Assembly (NCBI GenBank): GCA_003254905.1
Contig: QANU01012600.1
Coordinates: forward strand, 38,450 to 102,449
Length of the DNA: 64,000 nucleotides
Direction: 5' to 3'
Source: Nissolia schottii
Taxonomy: Eukaryota > Streptophyta > Magnoliopsida > Fabales > Fabaceae
The translations under genes were made by a program, and so were the position numbers. Position 1 is the first letter of the stretch. Every line of letters begins with the position of its first letter. The notes beneath the pieces are model-generated. The model worked only from the letters and a program-made list of their open reading frames with translations, was not told the origin of the DNA and ran no database searches. Shown here piece by piece: positions 23,744-36,098 of this stretch.

Positions 23744-24230
23744 TGTTACAAGACTTTCGTAAGGGAACTAGTTCCTTGCGTGTCAATGACGATTTCTGGG
23801 TTCATCATACACTTGACCGTTTGAGCCTAAGGTTTTATAACCGCTCAGAGTTATTGATGCAATTAATACGCCATCATAACAATCATGGCACATAAGAGAC
23901 ATCATGGGCATTATTATGCACACGCCCCATAATGAACCTATGATGACGTCAGAAATGGTTACATATATCTCACAACGACCAGAATCCTATCTATTCACAT
24001 ACAAGTATATAAACATGAATCTCATTCATGCTTGGGTATGTTCTTGAATCAATTTACTTACCTCATATTCTCTCAAAACTAACTTGGGCGTTGGAGTGTC
24101 TTTTGCAGGTACGACCACTGCTATCTAAGTCTACTAACCACCACCGTGTTTGCCGCCTTTAAGCTCTTGGAATCAACCTAAGGTCAAAGTTACAGGCAAT
24201 ATCTCGGGTTCTTCCGATTTGTTTGTAACA
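23744..24230 (+). mobile_element. Probable 3' LTR of the Tat/Athila-like element
   Basis: Begins TGTTACAAGACTTTCG and ends GATTTGTTTGTAACA, TG...CA over 487 bp. A TATA box TATATAAA is at 24,006-24,013. The 3' part matches the LTR remnant at 18.89-18.98 plus 21.68-21.76 kb. No clear polypurine tract is visible just upstream. Confidence 0.55.
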
Positions 24231-24354
24231 ATATCATAACTTTGTAATGTTATAATCAAAATATCACAAGTCCAGATGACAAGATCTTTCATTTGGAAAT
24301 CCTAATTAATAGTGCTCTTTATGAAATATTGTGTTTTAGGGTATGAGAAAATAA

Positions 24355-24819
24355 GTGTGTGTTTAGGAAAGCTTTAAAATTAAATTTATTTCAATAATCA
24401 CTTATTTTAATAATCATTTATTTTATATAATCGATTATATGAGAATTAATTTATGTTTGGATACTTCAGCTAAAAATAGTTTTAAGATAATCTGTTTTGT
24501 TTGAATTGTATGAAAAGAATCTTTTTTATATTATAATTGACTAAAAAGGATATGAAATAATTTATTTATATCATATAATATTTATGCTCATTTTGATAAA
24601 AACATGAGAAAAATACTTTTTTTTAATAACAAAAGCAAACAACTTTCTTTTTTTTATAATGCTCAAAAATCTGGTTCTCTTTTTTGAAACTAAAACAACT
24701 TAAATTTTTTCACAAAATATTTTACATATTTTTTCTTGAATTGCCAAACATGATGCATTCTTACGAAACCAACATTTTTAGAAAATAAAAGTTGTTGAAT
24801 CAGCTTACCAAATACACAC
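24355..24819. mobile_element. Tourist-like MITE (PIF/Harbinger)
   Basis: The left end GTGTGTGTTTAGGAAAGCT and the reverse complement of the right end GTGTGTATTTGGTAAGCT match at 16 of 19 bases. Both flanks are TAA (24,352-24,354 and 24,820-24,822), the target duplication of PIF/Harbinger elements. Length 465 bp, AT-rich, non-coding. Confidence 0.75.
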
Positions 24820-24822
24820 TAA

Positions 24823-27735
24823 ATTTTGGCTAAAATACTGTGTTTATGAATTTATCTCAATTCATGAGAGTTTATGCGAATTTATCCGAGTTTATTCAAG
24901 TACTCAAGGCTGAGTTTTTAAGTAAGTTAACTTAATTTTGAGACCTAAACTCATAAACTTATAATAATTTAAGAGTTAAATCGAGAATTTAATAATCATG
25001 AGTTGAATACCCTGAACCACTTGTTGATCCTCTATCGTGGCATTCAACGGGTAGCACAAACTTCAATGAAATCAAACAATATCATAAGTTAACATGAAAT
25101 GTCATAGTGGGATTAGTAATTTGGGCACAAAAGGAATATCCACATTCAAGAAACCATATGAATCTAGTGGTCCCAAAAGCTACCATTTCAGATAGAACAG
25201 CTTATCGACACTGGGCTTGTATTTGATGTAATTGCTCTATTTCTTTTCTTCATGTGGTCCTTAACAAATATAAATCTGGGGTTAGGTTTAGTTGGAACCT
25301 TGAAGGTCGGAATAAAATAGAACATTTCGATCAAAACTTTGCTAAACTTTTATGCTTATGTCGCTTTCAGCCTATTGATTCAGCTGTTATAATTAATGAC
25401 AATAAACTGTATTGACAGGAGCATAAGCACTATAGGGAAGAAGACGTAAGCAATATGCCATCGTATTTATCTTAGAATTCTCCCTTTTAATGAAGAATAT
25501 CATTACATGGCATCATGGCTTGTGGGATGAATTTGAATACCTGTCAGTATTGGACTGCAAGTTTTATTATTTAAACCAGTTTTGTTAGCAAATACATATG
25601 GTAGCCGTGATGTGAGAGCTTAAAGCCAAGCCTTTTGTAGATATTCTGTTTTAGTTGCCAAGTGGTCCAGAAACATTGGAGACAAAGGGGAGCAATATAA
25701 GGCTTATGAGTGGTGGGGGGTAGAGTGGTGGTTATGGCTTATCCCTATTAAACATATTTATGCATATGCTTAGTCTATTCTGACCATGAACTTCTTATTG
25801 GTTGAAAAGAAGCAGTTACTATTATTATATATATATTGTTAGATTTATGTAGCTATCAGTGTTATAGAAGCAGCCCTGTCCAGTTGAAATCAGCATTGCT
25901 AGATGTTAGGAAAACATTAGGCCAAAAATTTTCCCTTTTCTTTGTCTGTGAACAGGATAATAAAAACTATTGCAACTACTAATATATTATTTAGAACAAA
26001 GAGGAAACCATGTTGATAATTACACTGAGGTGGTGTATTGTGCAGATGAAACATGACACCACACTTGCATAAATAAATAAAAAAGTCAAATATTACTTCA
26101 ACAATGTTTTTGGACAAAAATATTAGGTCAACACATTTATTGTAAGCAATAGACCTCACAAAAATAATGTATAATATACTAATTTTGTGATGTTGCTCAG
26201 AATAAATGTGTTGTTCTCGTATTTTTGTCTAAAAATATTGTTCAAGTAGCATTCCTCATAAAAAAAATACTAATAAAACGTTTTGGTTGGTCGAGAAGAA
26301 AAAGAAAAAGAACACACAATAGTATTTTAAGCTACTCTCTGTGGAATAGATCCAATATAGTGATGAAACATGGCACAATACTGATTATAAACAAATGCAT
26401 ACCCTCCAGAAAGTTTGATTAATAGAAACAGAAGTCCCCATATTAGCTTAATAGCCTATAGAAACAAATGTTAAAAAACTCAATAGTTGGTCTTACATGC
26501 TTATGGCATGCCTCAATATTCTATCCGAAAACTCAAGCAATGCCTAATTGTGATATTGGGTCAAACTAATCATATAAAACTAATTCCAAAAGTAAAAACT
26601 AAGCATGCCATAAACAATATGATCGATCAAATAACTAATGCCTAAATCATTTTTTTAAAGAGATGAATGTTTCATGTGTTGACATAGTTTAATTTCCTTT
26701 GGTTCCACAACCTTGCACAGTGGTAGGTTGGTTCAGGATTAAGGGTGCCTCTCTCTGCTCAACCTTTAACTAACATAATCCTTCTTTTCTCCAATAATTG
26801 CTTCATGTCAGAAAAGCTTTATTATTGAATCAAAAAGTGAGAAAAAAACTGTCTAATTTTTGTGCACTTAATTTACACATCATTAAATTAAATCTTCTCA
26901 TGTGCATACTTTTTAAAATTGTGGATGGGAGTAAAACATTTTCACTAATGTGATAAATTTTGATTAAATAACTATAAAAGTAATACATATAAATTAAACC
27001 AAAAACGGGTTTAACTCTGATGCATTGTTAGTGTAAAAGAATTTACACCGATATTCAATTATGTTTTGACACATCAATAAAATAAGTTAAATCACACTTT
27101 ATTAAAAACCAATCACTTTGGTTGATAAATCAAAACAGAAGCAAATGTCTGTATAATTTTTTTACAAAATCAGTGTATCATAATTAATCCCCATATAAAC
27201 AACTATATATTAGTAAATAATAAACAAACAAACATGCAGTTGCAACAGCACTTGATGTTATGGGCCAGATGGGCCTGTTGGGAGGGCCCGACAAAGGAAA
27301 CAAAGCAAGGATGCTCACGTGTGGTGTGGGTGGGGGCCTTTGAATTGAACAACTGAGATATATATTTAATAAGGAAAGCACAGTGGTCAATGGTTACCAC
27401 ACGTGTATGTGTCGAGAGAGGTGTTGTCGTGTCAAGGGTAGGCACGTGTGACGGTGACACCTGAATGTGTGGCTCCGCAACCACCCAACCACCGTCGCCT
27501 TCGCTGCACCGATTGTAAGCAATTTCACGTGAACTTTGTTGTGTTGCACTGTTACTTGCACAGTTAACACATCAGTGCTTGCACTATCTATCTCTGTCTT
27601 TAACTCTATATAATGTTGTAAAGAGCTTTTAATCGCTGTTTTGGTACATTTCAAGTGGACCAAATATACTTTTTAAGTGTACATATCCATTCTTCCATTT
27701 ATTCCATTTGGCCAATTATTTGTGATTTCACACAC
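24823..27735. other. Intergenic, nothing recognised
   Basis: AT-rich DNA without a supportable gene. Short open frames at 25.9-26.4 and 27.2-27.7 kb have no recognisable domains. Confidence 0.5.
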
Positions 27736-27831
27736 TTATGACAGTTTAGCCACTCTTTTGGTAACTGATTGTAATGTTATTCTTTATGACAGTTTAGTCA
27801 CTCTTTTGGTAACTGATTGTAATGTTATTCT
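27736..27831. repeat. 48-bp tandem duplication
   Basis: Two units starting TTATGACAGTTTAG at 27,736 and 27,784 differ at a single base (GCC versus GTC), so the duplication is recent. Confidence 0.9.
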
Positions 27832-27929
27832 TAGCTTTCTATTTACAAATTACAAGTTTAAAAGTATTGCTCCTCCAATTTCCCACTATCTGCTCTTGTG
27901 TGATCTCCTATTTTAATCTCTTATTAATA

Positions 27930-28142
27930 TATCCGCGGAACTTCATGCCAGGCGACACCGTAATGAGATGAGCAGATATTGACACAAGAACAGCGGGACA
28001 AGGAAAGCTCCAGCCAAACTGGGAAGGCCCATACATCATAACGGAAAGTCTCAACCACGGAGCATACAAATTATAGTCACTCAATGGAAGGGAAATGCCG
28101 CGGACGTGGAACGCCACCAACCTTCGCAAGTTTTACCTTTAA
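27930..28142 (+). pseudogene. Ty3/gypsy Tat-type integrase C-terminus
   Basis: The plus strand reads FMPGDTVMR, stop, then KLQPNWEGPYIITESL, GAYKL, stop, SLNGREMPRTWNATNLRKFY and the terminal stop at 28,140-28,142. GD.V.R ... KL.PNWEGP(Y/F) ... GAY.L ... G.(P/R)..R.WN...L..YY is the end of the pol polyprotein in Tat/Ogre/Retand elements. Two in-frame stops and loss of everything upstream show a 5'-truncated dead element. The downstream order (tandem repeats, antisense ORF, polypurine tract, LTR) is that of the Tat lineage. Confidence 0.85.
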
Positions 28143-28238
28143 AAGTATTTAATACATTCTGTACTATCAGGCCACGTAGCCTTCATTGAATAAAACAGCG
28201 TTTACAGCATTCACAATCTCACGAGTCACAACTTACCA

Positions 28239-28560
28239 TAAGCCTGGTCTTAACCAAGGCATAAATAAAAGTACATCGGAACAAATTCCCGCTAAGCCTG
28301 GTCCTAACCAGGGCATAAATAAAAGTACTGCAGAACAAATTCGCGCTAAGCCTGGTCTTAACCAAGGCATAAACAACTAATTCGCGTTAAGCCTGGGCAA
28401 AGCCAAGGCACAAACAAATGAACCGCGGAACAAATTCATGCTAAGCCTGGGAACAAACAGAACCAAGGCAAAAATAAAAGAATCGCGGAACAAATTCACT
28501 TAAAGGAAACGCACTCGCGTCAAGCCTGGTCCTCACCAAGACAAAAAAACAATTACCGCA
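28239..28560 (+). repeat. 54-bp tandem repeats downstream of pol
   Basis: Units begin TAAGCCTGGTCTTAACCAAG at 28,239, 28,293 and 28,347, then shorter or diverged units start near 28,388, 28,442 and 28,520. Period is 54 bp in most units, 41 bp in one. Tandem repeats between pol and the 3' LTR are a known feature of Tat/Ogre elements. Confidence 0.85.
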
Positions 28561-28737
28561 GAAATGATTTGCCCAACAAACCACAAGCAAGGAACACAAC
28601 AAAGTAACCAACATCAAATACGATAAAAAGTTCAATATATTAATTCCTCGGCACATCAAAGTAGAAAAAATTCCCCTTGGATAAAAATTCCCTATACAAG
28701 GACACAGAAAACCAAAAAAAGAAAATTACACAAGTGT

Positions 28738-30575
28738 TTATGGAATCTCTTTAATCTCCCCAGCCTCAATATCATAATACTTATTTGCTACAACTGCACT
28801 CCAATCTACGTCCGACGTAATGTGCTTTACCTGGCCCATCACAGTCTCAAAGGTGGCACCGATGACCTCCTGGGATAGCTTCACGCAGGCATTGAAGTCC
28901 CTTTGCAGCACCTCACACTGCGTGGAATAATCATCACACTCCTTCCTCGCCTTCGCGGCCTCCAGCTTCACCTCGCCCAGCACCTTAGCATTCTTCACAG
29001 CTTCCGCCCTCACCTCAGCCAGCATCTTGGCCCTTTCTTCAGCCAGCGCCGTCCGTTCCGTGGCCAGTGCCGCATTTTCTTCCGCAGCAGCTTTGAAGGC
29101 CTTAGACCTCTCCTCGGAAACCGTCAGTTGGGCCTTCAACTTCTTGTTTTCATCCTTGGCACGCGTGACCTCCGCGCGCAAGGCATCCACTTCCTCAGGG
29201 TTGGACAAATTCTCAGAAGCATGTGCCAACAGACCTGAGGCCTTCCCCAAAAGACGGAAGGTCCGCGTAATCGCCTCGCTGGCCAAAACCCCCTCTAGCT
29301 GCTGCCGGTCCTCGCCATACAAATAGCTCCACTTGGCGATCCGTGGAAAATTCACGTCCTTCGGGTACGCCTGAGCAAGTGCGCTCGCGACCCTTTTAGA
29401 CTTCACTTGTGAAGCAGCGCCCTTGACACGCTTGCGCGAAGGAATGCGGGGACCGCTCAACAAAGTCGCCCCGGACGGATTGAACAGATGGAGACCGCGT
29501 AGGAGTCCGCACAACTGAATGAGCAGGAGACGGAATAGGAGATGGAGCCCGCTGAGCTGACTCCGCGGAGGCCCTTTGCTTCGCCAACTCCCTGTTTGTG
29601 GTGATAGTCACCAACCTGTCCAACTCGGTGAGCCTATCCATCACCTCGGAAATTCCGCAGAGTCGAGAATCTGCACAAACACATCATCAAAAAATAGCAA
29701 AATGCTAAAATGTTGATAAAAAATAAAACAAGCAAAGCAGCTACCTAGATAAGCCACCGCATCCAACCCCTCAACGATTTCCCTCACGTTCAGGGGACCT
29801 CGCCAGATAATGCCATAAAAAACAATCATTGCACAAGCTCCTCCGCGGACATATCCTCAGGGCGATGGTAGTGGATGTTCTTGTTCCAGTAGCAGGATAT
29901 CGCCACCACGGTATCCCCATCGCCCTCCCAAAATGCCCTGGTCCCCGAAGCAGCAAAAACCTTAGAATATCTCCATTTAAACTCTTGGTAGGATTCCTCC
30001 CACCTAGTAAAGATCTTCGTTCCCGCGTAGCCTTTGAAGGTATGCCAGCTACGATATTTGAACTGCGTCCCCGGAATCACGGTACCCTTGGGGTTTATTA
30101 ACAAATAAAGGCTAAGAAAAGTCTTAGGAAACAGCACGACTCCAAAAGTACCGCACACCACATGAAATCTGCAGAGGGGCGCCCAACCATTGGGATGGAG
30201 TTGCGTGGGGCTAAAAGCACACAACGCCATTAACTCCCGCTCAAAGGGAGTGAAGGGCAACCTAACCCCTAGGTGTGTAAAGAGCACCTCATACATCTAC
30301 AGGAAATATGGAGTATCGTTGTGCCTTAACATGTACACTCTCTCATCCGCAGAAACTACATCTACGCTATACTCATGATCCTCCACGCCCTCCTCTGTCA
30401 ACTTCAACGCCTCCCGGAGATGCTCCGCGTGCTCCTGACCAAAGACAGAGGGAATGGAAAAAGCCTCCGAGTCTATCTACCTGTAGGACATCCGCTCGTG
30501 AGACCCCCTAAACGGGCGCACCCTCTTCAGCTCCTGATAGTTCTTCTTCAACCTCCCCACTATAAATTTTACTGA
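28738..30575 (-). pseudogene. Antisense ORF of the Tat-like element: gypsy-type 'Transposase_28'-like domain plus coiled coil
   Basis: Read on the minus strand from about 30,571: KFIVGRLKKN, RPFRGSHERMS, an in-frame TAG (30,477-30,479), HAEHLREALK, VYMLRHNDTPYFL, a second TAG (30,297-30,299), then MYEVLFTHLGVRLPF, TPFERELMALC, SPTQLHPNGWAPL and FKWRYSKVF. The LGVRLPF...FE......SQLHPN.W pattern is that of the plant 'putative gypsy type transposon' family (Pfam Transposase_28, from memory). After a frame change at about 29,826 it reads GPLNVREIVEGLDAVAYL; a 74-bp GT-AG intron (29,671-29,744) then joins in frame to MDRLTELDRLV. A further frame change near 29,430-29,515 leads to a 200-residue alanine/glutamate/lysine-rich coiled coil ending at 28,738. 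Two stops and at least two frame breaks make it inactive. Tat-lineage elements are known to carry such antisense ORFs. Confidence 0.78.
29671..29744 (-). other. Intron in the antisense ORF
   Basis: The donor CTAG/GTAGCT and acceptor TTTGTGCAG/ATTC enclose 74 bp. Removing it joins GLDAVAYL to SRLCGISEVMDRL in one frame, which supports a real intron in the ancestral antisense transcript. Confidence 0.6.
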
Positions 30576-30972
30576 AAAATAGTAGGGAAACAAAATCCCC
30601 ATAAACAACACCCCTACGGCAAAGAAACCCATAACCAGGAACACAACAAAACCCACAAGCAATATACAGCAAGAAAAATCACAAAACATAACCCAATCGC
30701 AGCAAAACATGACCCAATCACAGCAAGCAGTAATAAAAAGATCAAACCCACAGAGACAGAATCAGAGCAACAAAAAGAGCAACAAAGCGATCAGATATAC
30801 TCACAAGGTTGGTGGACAAACACAGGAAATGAAGACCTTCTGAAGAAATGAGCCAAATCGCGAAAGCCTCGAGAAAAATTGCTTCAGAAGAAGAATCGCC
30901 TCAGAGCAGAAGAAAGAAAAAGGGTTCGGAGCGAATGGGAAGTGAAAAACTAGGGAAATGGCCAAAGGGAGG

Positions 30973-30980
30973 CTTATATA
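30973..30980 (-). promoter_or_regulatory. TATA box of the antisense ORF
   Basis: The minus strand reads GGTATATAAGCC. A leader of about 150 bp follows, then a strong donor GTGAGT at 30,804 and an acceptor TTTTTCAG ending at 30,572, suggesting a 233-bp 5' intron before the coding part. Inference from sequence signals only. Confidence 0.5.
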
Positions 30981-31120
30981 CCAAGCAGTTTTGAAAAAAT
31001 CCAAAAATCGTACCAGAGCATTTAAGAGGCACGAAAAACAAAGCATTTTCCCTCCAAGACATCATTACATCTTTGCCTCGATCAGCCATCAGCCGCACCC
31101 TTATAACTACAGATAGCAAC

Positions 31121-32300
31121 GTAAGAGGGGGTAAATTAGGTTTCACTTGATTTTTCTCGATTTTGTTTCTTTGAAAAAGGAAAGTGGTTTCAAACCCTAA
31201 TTCTAAAACTTGAACCCAATAACCAGCAATAATCAAAATGCTTAAGATTGATAATGCAGCGGAAAGATAAATTGTTGTAAGTAAAGAGTGTAGGGATAGA
31301 GAAAATCACACCGAAAGATTTATCATGGTTCACCTTCAAACCACCGAAGGCTACGTCCAGTCCCCTGTTCTGATTTAGGGATTTTCCACTATGTAATCTT
31401 ATGTTGTGTACAACCTCACAACCAAGGCACTTACACCGACAACTTCAAGAGAACAAACCCGTTCCCCTGGTTACACAGTACCATCACCGAACACTACGGT
31501 GATAATCAGAATTGCACCGAACACTACGGTGTTTACAACAACAATTGTAAAGATTGAAGAAGTAATGTACAATGGCTTTGATCAATCCTAAAACTTAGGG
31601 TTGGATAATCCTGAACAGAGAGCACTTCAGATATAACAGTTAAGGCTCAAAGGCTTTCTGAGTTTTTGGATTAAAAATGAACTTGAAAATTGATCAGAAC
31701 TTTGTAAATGATGATGAAAAATTGTAGTTCTGGATTAGTGTGTGGGTTTGCACGATTTTGACACTTATATAGGCATAGGTGCCTCTTCATGAACCATTGC
31801 CATCGCTTCCAAATGCCAAACAACACATTGTTTCATGAAAAAACACACCAGTTCGTGCAAGTAATCATTAACCAAGTGTGGTAATCGATTACACCCATAA
31901 CCGTTGCCAATTTTCAAATTTTGTGAGGTGGTAATCGATTACATCGAATTGGTAATTGATTACACACATAGAGAACGAAACATTTTCAAATTTTTTATGC
32001 TGGTAATCGATTACATCAAGTGGGTAATCGATTACACTCACAAAAAATGTTTTCCAAGTGTTGCAAACCATAGAAAAATGTTGCTAATTGATTTTAGGGT
32101 TTAGGAAAAGTGTTAGACTTGTTAGATTAAAAACCTTATGAGTCATTAACCATAATATCATAAACAAGTGCTAACTATTAGACTCTAAGGTAAAAAGACT
32201 TGAACCTTCAATATGTTGACCGGTTGAGCTTTGCAGTCTTCGGTTGTGTCTTTGCCTTTTTCTTGCTTTTTGTTGATGTTTGTTGTCTTCATCAAAACCT
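31121..32300 (-). mobile_element. Copia (SIRE-like) LTR inserted in the Tat-like element
   Basis: The segment opens with AGAGGGGGTAAATTAGG, a motif near the ends of legume SIRE/Maximus-type LTRs, and closes with CTTCATCAAAACC. It carries five GTAATCGATTAC-type palindromes typical of that LTR group. It separates the antisense-ORF promoter from the Tat 3' LTR. I could not fix exact TG...CA ends or a target duplication, so the boundaries are approximate and the class is inferred from these motifs. Confidence 0.5.
31881..32035. repeat. Five GTAATCGATTAC palindromes
   Basis: Perfect 12-bp palindromes at 31,881-31,892, 31,931-31,942, 32,003-32,014 and 32,024-32,035, plus a one-base variant (GTAATTGATTAC) at 31,952-31,963. 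All but the variant have a ClaI-type ATCGAT centre. Confidence 0.9.
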
Positions 32301-32717
32301 AGCCATCAAAGTTAGAGAGAGAGTCTTCTTCACAACCCTCGCCATTTGTCCTCGATCAAACGGCACCAAAATCCCCCACGACGGGAGGCACGTCTCATCA
32401 AAGATCCCCAAACATCACGTCTTTGATAAGAGAACTATGAGTCACAACCACCGACTACCTTCGCAAATCATATTACACGAAAAAACATAAAACATGGACC
32501 GCGCATACTAGCTCTGCGCACCCATGCATGACAGGCACCAATAGGTAATACCCATACATCAACATAACCCCGCGGAAGTCCTCTTTGTTAACGCTGATAT
32601 TCACGCCCTCCACGAACGTATATCCTCCATCCGCGGAACCAACAACAAAGAATCACGATCGAAACACTTCCAACTCAGACCACAGCATTCCACTCAGCGC
32701 TCCGAGCTAGGGGCTCC
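32301..32717 (+). mobile_element. Tat-like element 3' untranslated region with polypurine tract
   Basis: Resumption of the Tat-like element after the copia-type LTR. The last bases, GAGCTAGGGGCTCC (32,704-32,717), sit exactly before the LTR start TGTTACGG and look like the plus-strand priming tract. Confidence 0.55.
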
Positions 32718-33140
32718 TGTTACGGACTGGGCCATAAAGGCCCATCCTAAGTCACCTCCAAGATCCTGACCCAAAGTCCGCGGACCAGACCAATTCGCCT
32801 AGCCACTCGCGAGCCCTTGAACGGTTTCGAGATCCTCTGTTCCCACCTTCTCGGGCTCAACGGCTCTGAGATCCTCTCCTCCCACCGCAACACGCGGACA
32901 CGAGATATTCTCCCACCACTGCAACGCTCGGAAGAGCCCCAACCACTCCAACTATATAATAACCCATACCCTAGGTATGAAAGATCATCTGATTACCACT
33001 TACTAAACCCCCTTAAACCCTTAGTTACTTGAGCGTTGAAGTGTTTGCAGGTACCCACCGCAACGCGAGTCCAGAGACCTTCCCCTAGACTTCATCAGAG
33101 ACTTTGAAACTCCAGGATCCAGAGAGTGGACCGAGGTGCA
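32718..33140 (+). mobile_element. 3' LTR of the Tat-like element
   Basis: Starts TGTTACGGACTGGGCC and is taken to end at CCGAGGTGCA (423 bp). TATA box TATATAAT at 32,953-32,960. The block TTGAGCGTTGAAGTGT, TTGCAGGTACCC at about 33,030 is shared with the LTRs at 18.9 and 24.1 kb, placing both elements in one broad group. The 5' LTR is not in the window. Confidence 0.7.
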
Positions 33141-35485
33141 TACTTTTAATATTCAAAAATAAAAAAACGTGGCTAGACAGGTATAGAGTATTTGTCAAAC
33201 TGACTAGTTATTAAAGAAAATATGTGTTAATGGATAAAAGTAGTTATTGATTTATTTAAAATTTGAACTCATTTCTCAAAAAAAAAATGCCATGGTTATT
33301 TAAGAACTATCAACATTAATTTTGGAGAAAAAATATGAACATCATGGTAATTTGTCGTTTAATCCTAAAATGGGAAAAGAAAATGTGAAGTTCAAGATGT
33401 GTACTTGGCTTTTCTCGTGCTCTGAGTAGCCATTGGAGGCGTGAGGGCGTGCATGTGAGAGTGTTTGCAAGTGTGTAATCCTAGAAATTTTGTAAAAAAG
33501 TGTGTATGATGGGTTCTCCATATAGAGAAACTTAAGCCCTAACAGTTACATAATCGCTTTCAGGCGTCTTCGCATCATGAGACTTGAATTTGAATTTTGG
33601 TGCTCTAAGCTTTGACGGTTATGTAACCACTTCCTGCCATCTTTGTATCATCAGTCAAATGATGCTTCCTGACGAGAAACCCTCAAAATGCAAAGCTTTG
33701 ATTGTTCATGTGTCTTCAATCCAACAAGTCACTTGTCATGTTGTTAGCCCTCAGATCCTCTAGTAATTGTCATGATCTTTAGAACCTTGATCCGTGTCAA
33801 CTCCACGCATCAAGCCTTGGACCCTTTGATGAAAATGTAACTGTCATCCATTTTCACGTCGTCATGCCACATGTCACATCATGGACCATTGGATCGTGAG
33901 TAACCATCATCCCTCATGACCGATTCATCATGATCGATTTGTCATGTATTTGGTCAAAGACTTAGAATTTTTTCTAAGTTCTTCATAACATAATGTCTTT
34001 TGACCCTTATATTCCATTACTGCCCCACTCTAGGACTACGTGCCTTTGGCACTGTCATGACCCAGTGTCGAGCTCATTTTGTCATGGGAAAAAATAAATT
34101 TTTAGTATAACAGTACTAGTATCTTAATATACGTATCTCAAATTGACAATTTCGATATAGTTTGTGTTAGTATCTTAATATGACTAAATTTCTTAATAGT
34201 ATCTTAAATATCTTACCAAATATCACGTTAAATAATTTTAAAATGTAGAAAAAAAATTAGGAACCTTAACTACATAAATTCAATCACGTCCAGATTAGTC
34301 GGATGACAATTGCATCTATAATTAATTATAGAGTCAAAATATGTTTCTGTCTTCTAGCTTAATTTGATGGATTGTGTGTAAAACTTTTTTATATTATTGT
34401 TATTCATTTATTGGCAGTTTGGCACTTTTAAAATACAACAAGATTTTGACTATTTGAGTTGAGAAACTTCCTTGTGGCTTTTAGTCGTATTTGGAATATT
34501 GTATAACATTGGCTTTTTATATCTTGTCACTTATCTTTTTGTTCATTCATAATCTTATTAATTTATTATATATAATATTGTTACAAATATATTAGTATCT
34601 AAGATATTTTTAAATACTAAGATTTTAAATAAATTTCTTAAATTTAATGAGATAATATACTTTTATTATTTAAAAATTAAAATTTTAAAAAAATCAGAAT
34701 AAGTTAAGTTAAAATTAGAACATAAACTCATATTTTTAAAAAGAAGATAAGGAACCTTCAACACATAAAGTATATAGTAGCATACTCTTGCAATTTACAT
34801 AGCAATTTGATTTTCTCTCTAATTCTACTTTAAACTTTACATTTTTAATTATTTAGATATATATTTAAGATAGAGACTCATATTTATCCATACTTTTCTA
34901 AATATTCATATATGTAATTTATAATTATATATACATATATATATATATATATCAAAATATCTTGTGATATTCAGTACGTTATTCAGCTATATGCAAAATT
35001 TAAAAAATCTACACACGATAATATATGTGATATGACAACTATGTACATGGGTATTATACTTTTTTTTATATAAAAAAAAAGGAGGAGTCTTAAAGTAAAA
35101 ATAGGAAATCACGTTCAATTCAAAAAAGTTTTTTAAAAATGAAGAGGATCTTAACTTAAAACTAAATCACATCCAGTTAAAAAAAAAAGAATAAATAATA
35201 AGTTAAATCATGTAAAAGTAAAAGAAAAATAAATAATGATAACTAAAGTCAAAATAGTATAAAATTGTTAAACCCTCCTATATTTTCCTACGTTCTTGCT
35301 TTCTTGTATTAACCTTGCGTTGACGCCACAACTATCGCTGCAACAAGCGACCGCTGTCATTGGATCTACTTGCTGTCACCGCCTCGTCCAGTGGCCGCTC
35401 ATCGTAAGCTCTCCTTTATTTTCTCTCTCAATATTTCTCTCTCAAACAGGTTGGAAATCGTGAATGTCTAACGTTTTATTGGCTA
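33141..35485. other. Intergenic, nothing recognised
   Basis: AT-rich, with a (TA)n run near 34,934-34,952. A segment at 35,320-35,410 is GC-richer and may be an exon relic, but no product can be named. Confidence 0.45.
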
Positions 35486-35791
35486 CAGGTACGGATGGAC
35501 TTAGGGGCGCGAGCAGGGCCATGGCCCCACTAGAAAAATTCTTAATTTTTTGTATATATAATAATAATATGCACATCATATACATCAAAATGTCTATAAT
35601 TTAATGATAAACGTATTAAGTTAGTAGTTGTTACTTTACCTTGACCTTAATTCGAATATGCATGTCACAACACTATCATTTTTAAGTCAATCAACTTCAA
35701 TTCCTTTTCTTAAACACATTTTTTTCCTTTTATTTTTTGACCAAAAAAAACTATATTATTAAATAATTATATGACTTAAAATCCGTCCCTG
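35486..35791. mobile_element. Possible hAT-like MITE
   Basis: The left end CAGGTACGGAT and the reverse complement of the right end CAGGGACGGAT match at 10 of 11 bases, similar to CAGGG(A/G)CGGA ends of plant hAT elements. A clear 8-bp target duplication is not established; CTACAGGT and CTACCGGT at the edges are one option. About 306 bp, non-coding. Confidence 0.4.
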
Positions 35792-36098
35792 ACTACCGGT
35801 CCCGTAGCCATTTTCTCAAAACATGGTTTGACAATAAATCATACGTTACAATTGAATTGTTTGTTAATTCAAGTTATTAGAGGTGGCGAATATTGAATTG
35901 GATCACTCATTTTATAGCTTAGTTCGAATCATAGTAGCAGTTCCCTCACATGACTTAATGTCATGTTTACGTATCTCCACACGAAATCAACCGATGTCCG
36001 TGACTTTAATTTTGATTCTCTCTGTAATTTTTGGTGAAGTCAACATTTCCATAAAATATAATTATTCATTATCTATATAGGTTTCCGGAAGATGGACG

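Noticed and set aside
28903..29326. Plus-strand open frames opposite the coiled coil
   Set aside because: Shadows of the alanine/glutamate-rich antisense ORF, which shows family-like structure on the minus strand.
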